A stretch of DNA of 64,000 bases from Xiphophorus maculatus (GCF_002775205.1 NC_036457.1:3829650-3893649), one strand, 5' to 3'; positions 23,384-35,636 are shown, counted from the stretch's first letter. Notes: generated from the letters alone by a model not told the origin. A program made the numbers and translations.

Positions 23384-25130
23384 ACCTTCATCTCTGTCTT
23401 CTGATTGGACCTGAGGGAAGTTGGAGCATAAATTAAATGTTTGTGCTGCAAAAACTCACAATCTTATAAAATATTTTTGGTCTAGCTTCTAGAACAAGTA
23501 TCTTAGTAAATTAGACCAAAATAATTTTTGTAAGATTTTGTATTTTTGTCGTGTTTTTTCAGCAAAAACTTTAATTTGTGCCGCTGTCATTTTAAAGATA
23601 TTTATAAATGTTTCCAAGGGTCATCAAAGGTCAGCCAGACACCACATATTTACAAAACTAAGCAAGTTTGGTGTCAATCAACTGTGCAACAAATATTTTA
23701 ACTGCACAAACGTAGAACAATAAATTAATATCCATTTTGTTTGATTTTATTAATGTGGGGTGAGGAGGGCAAGTTGATCTAAGGAAACTTTTATTTCAAA
23801 AAATTGTAAAATTTATAACGACACAAAAAAAAAATTTGCAGCTCAAACATAAAATTTTTATTGACATCATATTTTGTAGGATTTTGTAAATGTGGACTGG
23901 CTGATTGACCTTTAATGACCTCTGGAAATATTTATTAAGATGTTTAAAATGATAGAGGCACAAACAACATTTTTGCTGCAGGAAGCCAAGTTCACTCAGG
24001 TCCTGATTGGCTGCTACAGAAACGCCTCCTGATTAAACCAGCAGATGTTTCCAGATGCTGAAGCTCAACAAAGTCCTAAAATAAATTTCATCTAAACCGG
24101 ATCTGAATCTGGAGTTTCTACCGTTCAATGTGGAGAAATGTTGAGATAAATTTCAATAACAAAAAAGTTTTATAGGGAAAAGATTCAGAGAAAACAGAGA
24201 ATGCAGATTTTAAGCTGAATTTCTTTTAATGTTTTCATCAATGAAAAACAGAAACTGTCTAAAAACGGATGTCACTGGTTTTAGCTCCAGTTTTAATCAC
24301 AAACATTTTTTTCTCAGATGACAAAAGTATATTTGTCAAAATTTGATTCTCAGTTCCTAAAATATCACTATATTATTCGGACGTTTTTGTAAGTTATTAA
24401 CGCTTTAGTCAGTTTTTTCATGTAAAATAATTTATTCATAAAATATTTATGTTTTGTTTTGTCAAAAACTGACTTTAAAATTCAAATGTTTTATGGAGAT
24501 ATTTTAGGTATTTTTCTCTGATAATTTTTGTATTAATTTAAAGGGTTTGAATCATATTTTTTTATACGTTTTCTATACTTTATTTAAATTAATTTCCTGC
24601 ACTGTTGTCTGGGTCAGAACCTTTGAGATCCAACAAACCGGCACCAGCAGAAAATATAAAACAGAAGCAAATAATGATTTATTTGTGTTTCAGACATTGT
24701 TTTCTCTCTTAAACGTGATATGAAAACACATAAACCAGAAGAGATTTTCTTTTCCCTCAAAGACAAACTGGAAACCATGGAAACATTTCTGTCTTTTACT
24801 GAGATTTATTTATTTTGTTATTCTGCAAGGAGGAGATTTAATAAGAGAGGAAGTTGATCTTCAGTTTGTCGAGTTTATAAAGATCTGAAGAGAAGCTTGC
24901 CCTCTGGAAAACTTTGATTTTCCATTTTTATATCACCTAGATGTCTGAACAGAATCACCAAGTGAAACCAGCCGAATGTTGATGTTTGGATCCTGAATTT
25001 GTTTTATATTTTATAAATCACTGTTGTAAATATCCCTCTGTGTGCAGCTTAAGCTCCAGTTGTAAATATTTTTATTTGACAAAAGCAGTTTCTGGATAAA
25101 AATCCAGAGCCGCTGCTTCATATTAAAGCC
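23384..25130 (+). other. tiam2: TIAM2 3' UTR (probable)
   Basis: After the stop, a first AATAAA lies at 23719-23724. A second possible end is ATTAAA at 25122-25127, preceded by two TGTAAATA Pumilio-type elements at 25025-25032 and 25061-25068. The interval is AT-rich and without ORFs. The downstream end is favoured because of the clustered 3'-UTR-like motifs, but transcript data would decide. Confidence 0.5.
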
Positions 25131-25770
25131 TTTCGTACGTCTGTCACCATCTCTATTTATATTGTTTTTTTTAAATAATATTTCTGTTGAAAGGTGACTG
25201 TTTCATTATAAAATGAAAAATTATTTGAGGAACTGTCAAAGTTTTTGGTAATTTATTTTTTAAAATATTTGCTTACTTCTGTCAATGATGAGGTGCTGTT
25301 AAACACTGATAAAATGCAGAATATTTCATAAAACTGATTTTTGATGCCAACATTTCTCAACGTTTCATTTATTATTTTGAATGGAGGTGCTTTGTCTCCA
25401 TGGCAACAGTTAACTTGCCTGCGGAGAAAACAAACTTGCCAAAGATTTTTCTGCATTCATGTTGTTTATTTCTATTAATTTTTTCTTTTTCTTTTCAATC
25501 TATTGAAACACTTAAACTTTGTTCTCTCATTTTCCATTGATAACTGCTGGACAAACCATCAGGTGTTTGACATAAAGACAGGCTCGTATTTCGGATAAAG
25601 GAAAAATATTGGCTGTTTTTTTTCTCGACATCGTTTAGTTTAATATTCTATGTTGTGTTTTATTCTAGCATTATGTGATCAAAACATTATTATTTCTAAA
25701 GCTATTCGTGGTCTCTTTACTTCATATTTAATATACATTTTTTGTAGAAATGCAAAAACGTCTTACCCGC
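25131..25770. other. Intergenic AT-rich DNA
   Basis: Nothing recognisable was seen apart from T runs. Confidence 0.5.
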
Positions 25771-26063
25771 AGTGGACGCCATTTTGACGTTTTGCGCGTT
25801 ACGTCAGCGCAGCGCACTAACCTGATGCCGTTAGCTCCTGTAAACCTCGTCAAATAACAGACAGTTGGTTTCTTTTTATCGCTTTTATTTCGATGATTTC
25901 ACTGTAAAAATGGTCATCGAGTGCTGCGCGGTTGACGCCACAAACAGACAAGGACGCAAATCTAAGTAATTTTTTATTAAACCTTTGAAAGAAGGAAAGA
26001 AGATGGCGACGGATAGCAGCTGTTGATTGTATCCGCGGATTTGCAGCGAAAGCTTTTTACAAG
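25771..26063 (+). pseudogene. Decayed THAP-domain start with promoter-like motifs
   Basis: At 25910 an ATG opens the peptide MVIECCAVDATNRQGRKSK, which looks like the beginning of a THAP zinc-finger domain (usual pattern MV..CCAVGCTNR.GK). Here the second zinc Cys is Ala (DA instead of GC), and a stop follows at 25967. Continuing in a shifted frame gives a KPLKEGKK-like piece, so the domain is broken. Upstream are GCCATTTTG (YY1-like, 25778-25786) and TTACGTCA (CRE-like, 25799-25806). Downstream are AAGATGGCG (26000-26008) and a donor at 26063|gtaag. It could be a relic of a P-element or THAP-type gene, or an active CpG-type promoter whose first exon is now non-coding. Confidence 0.45.
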
Positions 26064-26599
26064 GTAAGATGATTAACGTTCACCTTTTAAGTAAGATTAG
26101 TAAGATGCAATCAAATATTTAATTATGAAGATGTCTAATCATTAGTAACCATGGAGAAAATGTCCCACCAGTTAGTGGTAGCCTAACTGGTAAACATCTA
26201 CACTTTTAAATGTCCTCCAGTGTAGAAGAAATATATTAAACTGCTTTAAAAACCGTATACTATTCTGACAGGGTATGCTAAACCGATAGCACTTCTACTT
26301 CCGACATGCTACCTCCACGTAATGAGTGACGTAGTTGCAAAGGTCAAACCTTTTACTTTTTTTAAATGGCCCATATTTGAGAATAGAATGGTGTTTAAAT
26401 AATTTTGGAGTTGCATTAACATGAAGACATCATAATGTCCCAGCTGTACCTGAATGCAGCACAAGCAGCTGTTGGGAAAATCCCATCTCACAGATTTTAT
26501 GGGATCTACAGAGTTCTGGCGGATTGGAGGCTTCAGCTGATTTTTCTCCAGTTCCAGGGATGTTTACACTCAACATGGTGTTAAGGTGAGTAATTCGGT

Positions 26600-26760
26600 T
26601 AATTGCAGAGTGAATTACAAACCTTATTGCTGTTGAAAGCAATAAGGTTTGCTTTCAACAAACCTTATAAAATAAAAAATATTTTTTATTTTATAAAAAA
26701 TATTTTATAAAAATATTTTTATAAAAATAAAAATATTTTTATATTTGTTATTAGTGGTGG
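26600..26760. repeat. AT-rich palindromic repeat
   Basis: The sequence shows gcaataaggtttg / caaaccttat and iterated aaaatattttttattttat units, forming nested palindromes. Probably simple-repeat expansion. Confidence 0.6.
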
Positions 26761-27239
26761 GACTCCATTAATATTTTTCATTACATTAATTGTGGAGTCT
26801 GTGATTAATTCATTGGAATTAATTTAATTGAAATCCGTGTATTAACAAAATGAACAATTTTAACTCAAAACCCCATTTTGCTGCTAAATTATTGAATAAC
26901 TAGATATATGAGCTCAACAACAAATATATTTATTGATTTTTAAGTTGTTGTTCAGGTTATTCAACCATCAGATTGGTGCAAAACGTTTTTCTATCAAAGG
27001 GATCTTCTTTAGAAATGTGAACTGTGGTGCTAACATTAGCATTCAGGATGTCTGTGCAGCTGCTACATTTTCTGCATTGAGATGCTATTTTAGGTTTTAA
27101 TAGCTTTACTGACAGGCTAACTACTTTTAGCACAACTTGAACACAACAATAGTCTTTGCCAGCATCAAATATATTTTTTGAAGGAAGAATTAACCCAAGA
27201 GAAGCAGTTTTGTCATCCATTGTTGTTAGCCGATGTTGG

Positions 27240-27370
27240 TTGTGCGTCAGGTTTATATGTGTACCGGAAACATATGAGTACAAAGGTTCCAGCTTGAGAT
27301 TTCTGTCTGTTTTTTTTTTTAAACAAATTTATGGGGTTAACATTTTTTATGTGTTAAAATCTATGTAATA
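27240..27370. repeat. Interspersed repeat copy (pair with 8285-8480)
   Basis: Matches the copy in the TIAM2 intron in the part from tgtgcgtcag to acaaaggttcc and in the AT-rich tail. Confidence 0.5.
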
Positions 27371-27803
27371 AATGAATCAAAATTAAACTATTAAAGTCCA
27401 AAGCTAAATTGTTTTATTACTTTATTCTGAGATTTTATGCCTTAGAATAGAAACAAACGAATTGTACTGCAATTTTTATCTGCATTCCTCCTTAAAACAC
27501 ATGGATCAAATAAATTGTGTCGTTGACAGAACTTTTCTAAACTTGATGGGATAATGAAGAGATTGTTGTTAGACGTTGTTTTCTAAAGGTGCTTTTAATC
27601 TGAAAAACGAGCTTCATCCAGATGTATTCTCTAATTTAGTGAATAGAGAATACACAGAAATTAATTAAAACATTGAGAAAAAAAATCAAACAATCTTTAA
27701 TATATTCATTTAAAAACAAATTTTTTTTTGCCCTAAACCGTTTTTACCTTATGTGGTGCTACATTTACAGATTTATATCCAAACCACTCAGCATAGGAAG
27801 CCC

Positions 27804-27805
<2 letters not shown>

Positions 27806-27841
<36 letters not shown>

Positions 27842-27854
27842 CGTGTGTGTGTGT
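27806..27854 (+). repeat. (GT)n microsatellite
   Basis: About 17 uninterrupted TG units, then gggc and a shorter TG run. Confidence 0.95.
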
Positions 27855-27969
27855 ACGGCTCAGATAAGGCTTTTCATTTACATCCCTGTCTGGCTGTTAA
27901 CTGATGTCTATTGAAGCCTCCGGGGGGTTTTCTTTCTTCCAGATGGTTTGATTCTTCTCCAGACTATAA

Positions 27970-27995
27970 TTACATGGGTCAGAGGTCAAACTGTC
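27970..27995 (+). promoter_or_regulatory. DR1 nuclear-receptor element
   Basis: GGGTCA at 27976-27981 and AGGTCA at 27983-27988, spaced by one base, form a textbook DR1 (HNF4, RXR, PPAR type). The surrounding 27870-28080 is less AT-rich than its neighbourhood, as expected of a regulatory island between TIAM2 and CLDN20. Confidence 0.4.
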
Positions 27996-28080
27996 GCCTT
28001 TAATCCGAAGCTAATTTCAGTCATAATGGATTTCAGATCCAGGAATCACAGCCGCTGTCCTGTATGAGGACGTCGGTTTA

Positions 28081-30260
28081 AGGAAAAATCTGGCATATTT
28101 TAGGTTCTGATTGGTTTTATTTTAAAAATGTCAAAGCTGATAATTTATTTAAACGTTCATATTAAAGGTTGTTTTTTTCAAAACTCATTTATATTTCCAG
28201 GTATTCATCAAATTAACAAATTTTCAGGTGATTCAGTGATAATTTTAAAGCAAAACGGATAAAAAAGGAAAAAGATATTTAGATGTGAAAGTAGATATTT
28301 ATTCAATGCACTAAAACAAATTTAAAATTTGTATAAAAACACACCAAGTAAAACAAATCATCTGTAAAAGACAGAAATCTGAATTATTGTGAGCACTATT
28401 TTTCTTAAAAATATTACAAAAACTGCAAAAGCATTCAGTAAAAGTGATTTAAAATAAAATAAAAATGTGTGAAAACTAAAGACACACAGGAACTAATAAT
28501 ATTTTTCTAAAAAATATATTTAAAATATTTTGACAAAATTAAGAAAGGTAATAAAAATTAGTTGAAGCAGGAGAATCACACAAAGAAATCATTACAGCAG
28601 GAATTAAATATCATCAGATAAAAAAAATGTCATTTTAAATATCAACAGAAAATGTTTTTGCATAAAAAACAAGAAAATACATATTTAAAAATACAGAATC
28701 TATTTTTATATGTAAAACAATCAGTACAGTAATGAGCAGATCAGATCTACCAAAAACAGTGCATGGAAAAAAATCTATGCTTAAAATAAAAACTAAAATG
28801 ATTAATTTTTAATTTTCTAAGACTAAATGCTAAATAACTGATCCAAAATCACAAATTTACATGTATGTAAATTGTATTTATTTCTATTTAGGTCATATTT
28901 ACATTATTCCTAATTTTACACTGATCTATATATTCTTTTAATTTTCACACTACTTACATTTATATTTATATCTGCTAAAATGTAATACGTTGTGTGGGAG
29001 TAACTTGTCAACAAAATGGCAATTTTCTCTTGGTGATCAATAAAGTAAACATTTTACAGAAACAACTAAATATAAGTTAGAAAAATAAACCGGTTGGTGA
29101 AATACAGAAAATAAGAAATAAACCAATAATTCACATTAATGTAATCATAAAAAACACTGAAAATCCAAATTTAAATTATATGTAAGGAAACAAAGAAAAA
29201 AAATGATGAAACCATTAAAAGTCTTTTGTAATATCTCCTTATCAGGCCTGAGTTTCACCTGTAAAAAATAATCAGTTCTATTAAATGTTTTTTCCAAACA
29301 AACTGAAAAATTAAACCAATAAAGTCGACCAGCTTCAAACTGAAGGCCAAACACCCAGCAGAGTTTTGCTGCTCTGAAATAAACTGAATGAGGGATGAAG
29401 GAGGGAGTGATGCAGAAATGAGAGTTTGTCCTCTGTGTGTTTTCTGCAGAGCGAAGGCCTGCAGGCGTCCGCTCAAACCTCCAGAGAGCTGCTGTAATGG
29501 AGCGGCACCTCGCCGAGCGACACGAAGCAGGCGGAGGTTAAAACATTCTGTTCAGGATGTGGAACCAACATCAAACTGCTGCTTCCACACGGCGGCCCGC
29601 GGCGGTGCGGCCCGCGGCGCCAGAATCACTCAATCTGACGGGTCAGGAATAAATTAATGACCATAAATATAACTTAAAACAATAGACAAATAAATGCAAT
29701 GAAATATTAAAACAAGTAATTAATTTAAAAAGATAAATATATTAAATACACAGTATGAATTACCTAAAAAAAAAAATATGCATAGAATATAAGAATAAAG
29801 AGTGAAAAAATTTAATTTTAAAGGCTTTCTGAGAAATGTTTGATTTATTAGTACAAGTAATATAAAAGCATTAAGTTGTTGTTATCAGATTATTTAATGA
29901 ACCATTAAAAAATAAATCAAAAAATTTATTTTATTAAAAATAAACCAGTACAGATAAAATGATAGAAAATGTTTATTTTCTGTTAAAAACAGAAACATCC
30001 CTATGAAGATGTTTGTATTTCTGATAAATGGACCTAAAATCAGTTTTTCAGGCTGTTTATGTAAAACATAAGAAAACAATTCAAAAATTGTTCCTATAAC
30101 TAAAATAAAGAAAAAAAATTTAAATGTATTTCATTATTTTCCCGTTTTGATAGATGCCTGCAGTAAAACTTTATTTTGGTGCAAATTGTAATTTTAAAAA
30201 AATCCATATTTTCATTAAATTAAGCAGAACTTAAATTGGTATTTAGTTTTTTTCTGTTTT
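28081..30260. other. Intergenic DNA, AT-rich, with a GC-rich island
   Basis: Mostly AT-rich sequence with no ORF of note. A GC-rich stretch at 29380-29650, which includes ggcggcccgcggcggtgcgg, stands out and may be regulatory. No protein similarity was recognised. Confidence 0.4.
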
Positions 30261-31300
30261 AATTCATTGGATTATTTTACCAGAAGTCCATGGTTTGTAG
30301 TTTCTCCGCCCCGTCGATCCCGTCCCGATCAGGTGAAACCGTTTTCCTGTCCGAACGGATCCGGTCGGGTCTCTGCGTCGTTGCTGCTGCTGCAGATCCA
30401 CGCGTCTTATTGTGAAAGGACAACGAACCCAAACTGCTGCTGCAGAATGTGAAACGCGGCCGCATTCAATCACAGACGTCAGCTCTGCCTCTGCGGTGGG
30501 AACCAAAACGTCTGGGTTCTGTTTCCTCTTTGTTGGGAGTTTTCAACCTGAACGCAACAACATCAATTAGCCAGAACCGACGCCTGCGGACTCTTTAAAC
30601 TTCTTCTCTCCCAGAGAAGCCGGCAGGAAAATGTGTGTTTACAGTTTGCAGGCTGTGTGTGGAGGATTATGGTAATAACAGGCTGCCGGGCCGCGCTGGT
30701 GGGCGGGCGGACGGACGGGCGGGTCCGCGGACCCTTATCAGCGCGTTGCAGAGGTTCTTCACCTTGATTCTCTGCTTTATCACCAAAACCAGACGAAGAC
30801 GCTTCTGGAAGCCCAAATGATCTGATGCTATCAGCGGCGGCTCTTATCTTCACCCAGGTTTGCAGGAAGCGACCCAGAAGCGGCGAGAGGCGGCGCTGAC
30901 CTTCAGGCTGGAGAGCAGAACCGGGTTCTTCTGCTGGTTCTTCTGCAGGATGGGCTGAAGCTGTCCGGTTTCCAAGGAGACGGCAGGCGGAGGGGTAGTG
31001 TACGCACACACGCTGCGCTCTCGCTCTCCGCTGGACGGAGCGGGTTCGTCTCTGCTCAACTTCCTCCAGATGTTTGGCTGCATCAGGAGGAAACGGATCG
31101 CTTCAGTCCGGCGGGGCGGCGAGGGACGCCGCCGCTTTAAGAACACTTAATTAGGAGTCAATGATCACCAATTGAGCCATTGAGCCGGCGCTTCCAGATT
31201 TCCAGTCTCAGCTGCGTCCGTCACGCTCCCACGCTCACGTCTCACTCCCCCCGCTGGAGGAATTATCTGCCCCGTGTCCTGGGGGCCGGGGGGGTAAAAC
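30260..31300 (+). promoter_or_regulatory. GC-rich CpG-bearing upstream region of CLDN20
   Basis: GC content rises sharply over this kilobase, with many CpGs, for example gggcgggcggacggacgggc. GATA-type words (cttatcag near 30735, tttatcac near 30776) and ACGTCAGC near 30475 are present. Short ORFs here show no domain. It is the natural place for the claudin promoter and 5' UTR. Confidence 0.5.
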
Positions 31301-32071
31301 ATGCTGTCCGCCGCCATTCAGATCCTGGCGTTCGCCCTGGCGCTGCTGGGCGTTCTGGGCGCCACCGTGGCGACGCTGCTGCCCAACTGGAAGGTGAGCG
31401 TGAACGCGTGGAGCAGCATCATGACCCCCATCTCTCAGATGCAGGGTCTGTGGGCGGACTGCGTGTGGTACAGCTCCGGCGTCTTCAGCTGCACCATGAA
31501 GGACTCGGTGCTGTCGCTGCCGCCGTTGCTGCAGATGATGCGGGCCGGCATGGTTCTGTGCTGCATGGTGGCGGTGTTCGGGCTCTGCCTCGCCTCGCTG
31601 GGGCTCAAATGCACCCGGTGGGGGGGCAGCCATCGGGCAAAGGGCCACACGGCGATAGCGGCGGGTGGCTGCTTCGTTCTGGCCAGCCTGCTCTGCCTGG
31701 TTCCAGCGGCGCTCTTCACCAACGAGGTCATCACCGCCTTCCTGACCACCGACCTGCCGGACAGCAGCAAGTACCAGCCCGGCGGCGCGCTCTGCGTCAC
31801 CTTCATCGCCGCCGGGTTCCTGCTGGCCGGAGGAGTCATCTTCTGTCTGTCCTGTCCGGGAAGCGGGTCCTCCGGACCGGACAGCGTCTCAAACTCCGAC
31901 TCAATCAGACTGGAAAGGAGGCAGGAGCCGAAAGTGGAACCCAAACAGAAGAAGAAGAAAAGCGTGCGGCTGCAGACGGATGAGGTGAGGCAGGAGAAAA
32001 CGGTTCTGGACCGGCAGAAACTCCCACAGAAAGACCTGAAGGACAACTACAGCCTGCAGGAGTACGTCTGA
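31301..32071 (+). CDS. cldn20: Claudin, probably claudin-20
   Basis: A single-exon, 256-residue, four-helix tight-junction protein. Extracellular loop 1 has the full claudin signature W30, G49-L50-W51, C54 and C64; the two Cys form the conserved disulfide. Transmembrane segments are visible at about 5-27 (ILAFALALLGVLGATVATLL), 80-103, 118-138 and 163-184. The protein ends in YV, the C-terminal PDZ-binding motif that claudins use to bind ZO proteins. Claudin-20 is chosen because in mammals the intron-less CLDN20 lies between TIAM2 and ARID1B in this orientation. The cytoplasmic tail is long and basic (KQKKKKSVRL at about 215), so the protein is longer than the roughly 219-residue mammalian claudin-20. 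Another claudin at this locus cannot be excluded. Confidence 0.85.
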   Translation: MLSAAIQILAFALALLGVLGATVATLLPNWKVSVNAWSSIMTPISQMQGLWADCVWYSSGVFSCTMKDSVLSLPPLLQMMRAGMVLCCMVAVFGLCLASLGLKCTRWGGSHRAKGHTAIAAGGCFVLASLLCLVPAALFTNEVITAFLTTDLPDSSKYQPGGALCVTFIAAGFLLAGGVIFCLSCPGSGSSGPDSVSNSDSIRLERRQEPKVEPKQKKKKSVRLQTDEVRQEKTVLDRQKLPQKDLKDNYSLQEYV

Positions 32072-32580
32072 CGCTCAGGCGGAGGGGAAATGTGGCGTTC
32101 AGGCGCCTGAAGTGGGGGTGGTGTGTGTGTGGGTGTGGGTGTGTGTGGGTGTGTGGAGGGGATAATTACTAAATGTTGTAAATGACAGATTGTAGATTCA
32201 GCTGAATGCCTCAGAAGCAGAGCAGGACTCTAAAAAAAAAACGAACCTCAGAGACACAAAAGGCTGAAAACCTTTAAAACGCGACGCTGCAGCTTCACTG
32301 AAACCAAAAACCTGAAGACAAAAAAACGTTTCAGCTCAAACTGAAACCAAAAAGCCATTTTATTCCAGCCAATTTTCTGCCTTCAGATAGAACTAATGCT
32401 CCAACAGGGCTGCAGCCAACAGTTCTGGGGACGGGGCCCCAATGCAACATTACAGGCAACACTTTTTTATTTTTATGCTGTTTGTTCTTGCAGTGCATGA
32501 AAAAAAAGTTTAATACTAGATCCAAAAAAACTGAATTACTTTGTTTCCTTTATTACCTGCAGAGTGAATAATAAAAAAAA
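32072..32580 (+). other. cldn20: CLDN20 3' UTR (probable)
   Basis: GT-rich sequence at 32118-32155 is followed by AT-rich sequence and a polyadenylation signal AATAAA at 32570-32575. Confidence 0.5.
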
Positions 32581-32999
32581 TTACTGTGAACAGGATGCAG
32601 AAGAAAACTGGAAAGTTAAGAAAGCAAACCTAAAGCTTATTTAAAAAATGTTTATGTCTGATGAGGAAAAAACAAAAAAAATCCAGACAGAAAAAAAGAA
32701 AAGAAATGATGTACAGGTGCATCATGCATGATTCATCTCTGCACAAAAGCTCCATCCAGTAAATCTCGGTAAATGAAGTAAAATATTGTTTCCTTATTAT
32801 CAGATTTTTCCAGGTTCAATTTCCATCATATTAATTTATTTTTATTTTTGCAGGTTCTGTGGAAACAGAGAAAAGATGCAGGGAAATTAAGAAAATGTAC
32901 CAACAGCAGTCTGATGTTCCCACAATTATTTATTTTAGCTAAAAAATCACAATTCAGGTTTTTAAAAATTTGTCCACATTTTGGCAACGAACTAAGGAT

Positions 33000-33300
33000 C
33001 ATACTAAGAAAAAAATTAAAATAAAATTATGAGAGTAAAGTGATTGGATTCTACGAATGAACTTGTACGAGAATAAAGTCATGGTTTTATGTGAGGAAAG
33101 TCATAATATTATGAAAATAATGCCAAAATAATACAAGAATAAATTTGTAGTCTAGCTAAAATAAACTCATACTATTAAGAATAAAGGAATAATAAAGTCA
33201 AAATCAAACCAAAATAAAGTTACAATATTATGACTTTATCTTGACTTTATTCTGATACGACTTTATTCTCGTAATTTTATTTATATATTTTTTTATCTTT
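33000..33300. repeat. AT-rich repeat with 15-bp perfect inverted repeat
   Basis: TACGAGAATAAAGTC (33066-33080) and GACTTTATTCTCGTA (33259-33273) are exact inverted copies. Between them the words aataaagtc and ttatga recur. This is a known style of fish simple-repeat fossil. Confidence 0.6.
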
Positions 33301-34439
33301 GTGGTTTAACCCCAATACTCTAAAACTTGTTACTGTTGGTTAAATTGAATGTATGTCATTAAAGGACAGAAACTTGTTTCCACCACGGCAACAATTAAAA
33401 CACATCATCGCCACCTACTGGCAGTGGATGGTGACTGTCAAAATTAAAGGGCGAATATAATTTAAATTGAAGCTAGCGCATTATTAGCACAGCGTCGGCT
33501 AAACATACTGGTGAACCACTTTAACGTTAGAGGAACTAATTTTTATAATTTTCTGTTTTATTTTTAGCGTAGCTAACTTAGTTAGCAGTGTTCACCACTT
33601 CATAGTAATGAAAACATGACAAACATCCTTCGCAGGTTACCGGAGAGAAAATATCTCAGTTTCTCCAGATTTTAATCATCACTAAATAATAAATTTGTTA
33701 CAGTTAATTATATTAAAATGCAGATTATTTTTGAAAGCCGCACTAGGTGGCGATAATGGCCTCAAAATACATGTGGCTAAAGCAACGTTGGGCTAGCAAC
33801 CTGTCCAGATTGTTTTTAGCTCATCTTGTCTTTGTCCCTGTTCATTTTTTTTGTTCTGTTTCTAAATTCTACAGCTGATACTTGAAGTTCATTGAAAACG
33901 ATGTACAGTCTAACTGGAACCATCTTGGGTTTTTTTTTTTTATAATTGTTAAGGAAAGTTTTTAGCTTCTTGTTTTTTCTCACTGGGTGAGAAAATCCAC
34001 ATCATTGTAAAAACAGCCATCAGCAGTTAGATGCAGATTTTTCTTTATTCATTTGTGAAAAGGTGAATTTAACAAACCAACACCTGCCTTGGACAGTCGG
34101 TCTGTTTCTGGAGATTGGTGAGGAAACCTTCCAGCAGATTAGCTGGAAATTGCTTTGATGGCCTCTTTTCTTTTTTAATGACTTTGCTGAGAAAATCACA
34201 GCGACTGAATGTGTGTTGAATTTTTATTGAACGCTGCTGCCTTCTTCACCATGTCTGCTTTGGGTTTGCTCTGATCTCATCAATAATTTCTAGAAATCCT
34301 TCACTTTCTGCTTCAGCTGTACACGCTTGTATGAGAAGCAATAAAATATGTTGAGCTTCTTAGATTCTGCATTGTTGTGAATTATTTTCCACATCCAGAA
34401 CGTCAAACGGACATCCACTTCGTCTTTTCCTCTCTGTTA

Positions 34440-35060
34440 AATGGGGGAGGAGAGAGGTAATGATGCTCTTTGCTTCCCATTATCTCCTCACCTCGGTTGG
34501 TTGCACATCGCCCCTCCGCCTCCCAGCTGCAGCCGCACCAGGAGGACACAACGGACCTGGAGCCCCCACAGTGTCACACACACTCAGTGGGCGCCGCGTC
34601 CTCCAGCCTGACTGAGCCGTCAATCACTCCTGCCAAGACGAGGCTGCTGAGCTGATCGCCCACTCTGCCTCTCAGGAAACGCTTCAGATCTGCAGAACAG
34701 AAAACAGTCGTCAGCACTGCAGAAGCATTTCACATTTCACCATCAGTAGATGTGGGGAAACTGGACTCAAGAGGTGGAAAAAATCAACAGAATGGTTTCT
34801 GAGCCTCTGCAGCTGCTGCAGGATTCACATTTCTCCTCTTTTCTCGCTCTGAAGGACGAACAACTTTAATGAGCCGAGGTTCAAAACATTTAATTAGCTC
34901 AGGAGGCGCCGATTCTCCCAACCCCCCAAAGCCAAATTAAGAGCTGAGCGCTTCCTCTAATATTTAATTAGCTGCAGATTTGAGCTATGATCAAATATCT
35001 CTGCAGATTAGATATTTTATCTTTTTACCCCCCAAAGAGCCAAATTAAGTAGAATAAATA
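34440..35060. promoter_or_regulatory. Candidate conserved regulatory element with paired direct repeats
   Basis: ATTTAATTAGCT occurs exactly twice, at 34888-34899 and 34962-34973; it contains the homeodomain core TAATTA. The word beginning ACCCCCCAAAG and ending CCAAATTAAG also occurs twice, at 34921-34941 and 35027-35049, the second with a 2-base insertion. The region has no open frame with domain features and is less decayed-looking than its neighbours. Confidence 0.4.
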
Positions 35061-35636
35061 ATAGTCTTTGATGTCTTCAATAAACCGGCAGTAGAAGCTC
35101 AATATTTAATTGAGATCAAGTTCCTTATCAGGTGGAAAAAGTTTGGTTTAAAATCATGTCCAAACACCTGACTCAGCATTTCGTGCACTCACAGAGCCTA
35201 ATTTGCTAAAATTTAAATAAATATCAATAATATTTGGTTCCACAGCTGACCTGTAAATATCTACAGAACCCGTCAGGTACCAGAAGTTTGTAAATTTATG
35301 TTCTTCTGGTGCAGAAAGTGTTTGCAAGGATTTAAACCTGTTCTCTTGGAAATCTAAATATTAGAAACTTATTGTGGTTTATGACTCTTTGGTTGACAGG
35401 TCAGGTTTTTGTGTCGGATCGATCAGTTATTGATGGCGAGCCAATCTGTCAGACGAACCTGCCGACGAACCTGCCGAATTAATTCCCCGCTCAAAAGGTT
35501 TTGTCTCTTACGCTGATTTCTTCTTTTCACATTGTGAAGCTCTACTTAGAACCTTCTTAAGATCCAATAGTGCAAAATGCAAATTCTTGCAATTTTTTGA
35601 CTGGTCTTAAGATTTTGATCAGGAGTGTATATAGCT

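Noticed and set aside
31435..32046. A 203-codon open frame antisense to the claudin, and a 267-codon frame at 31180-31983.
   Set aside because: Both are shadows of GC-rich coding DNA. Only the 31301 frame carries the claudin signature.
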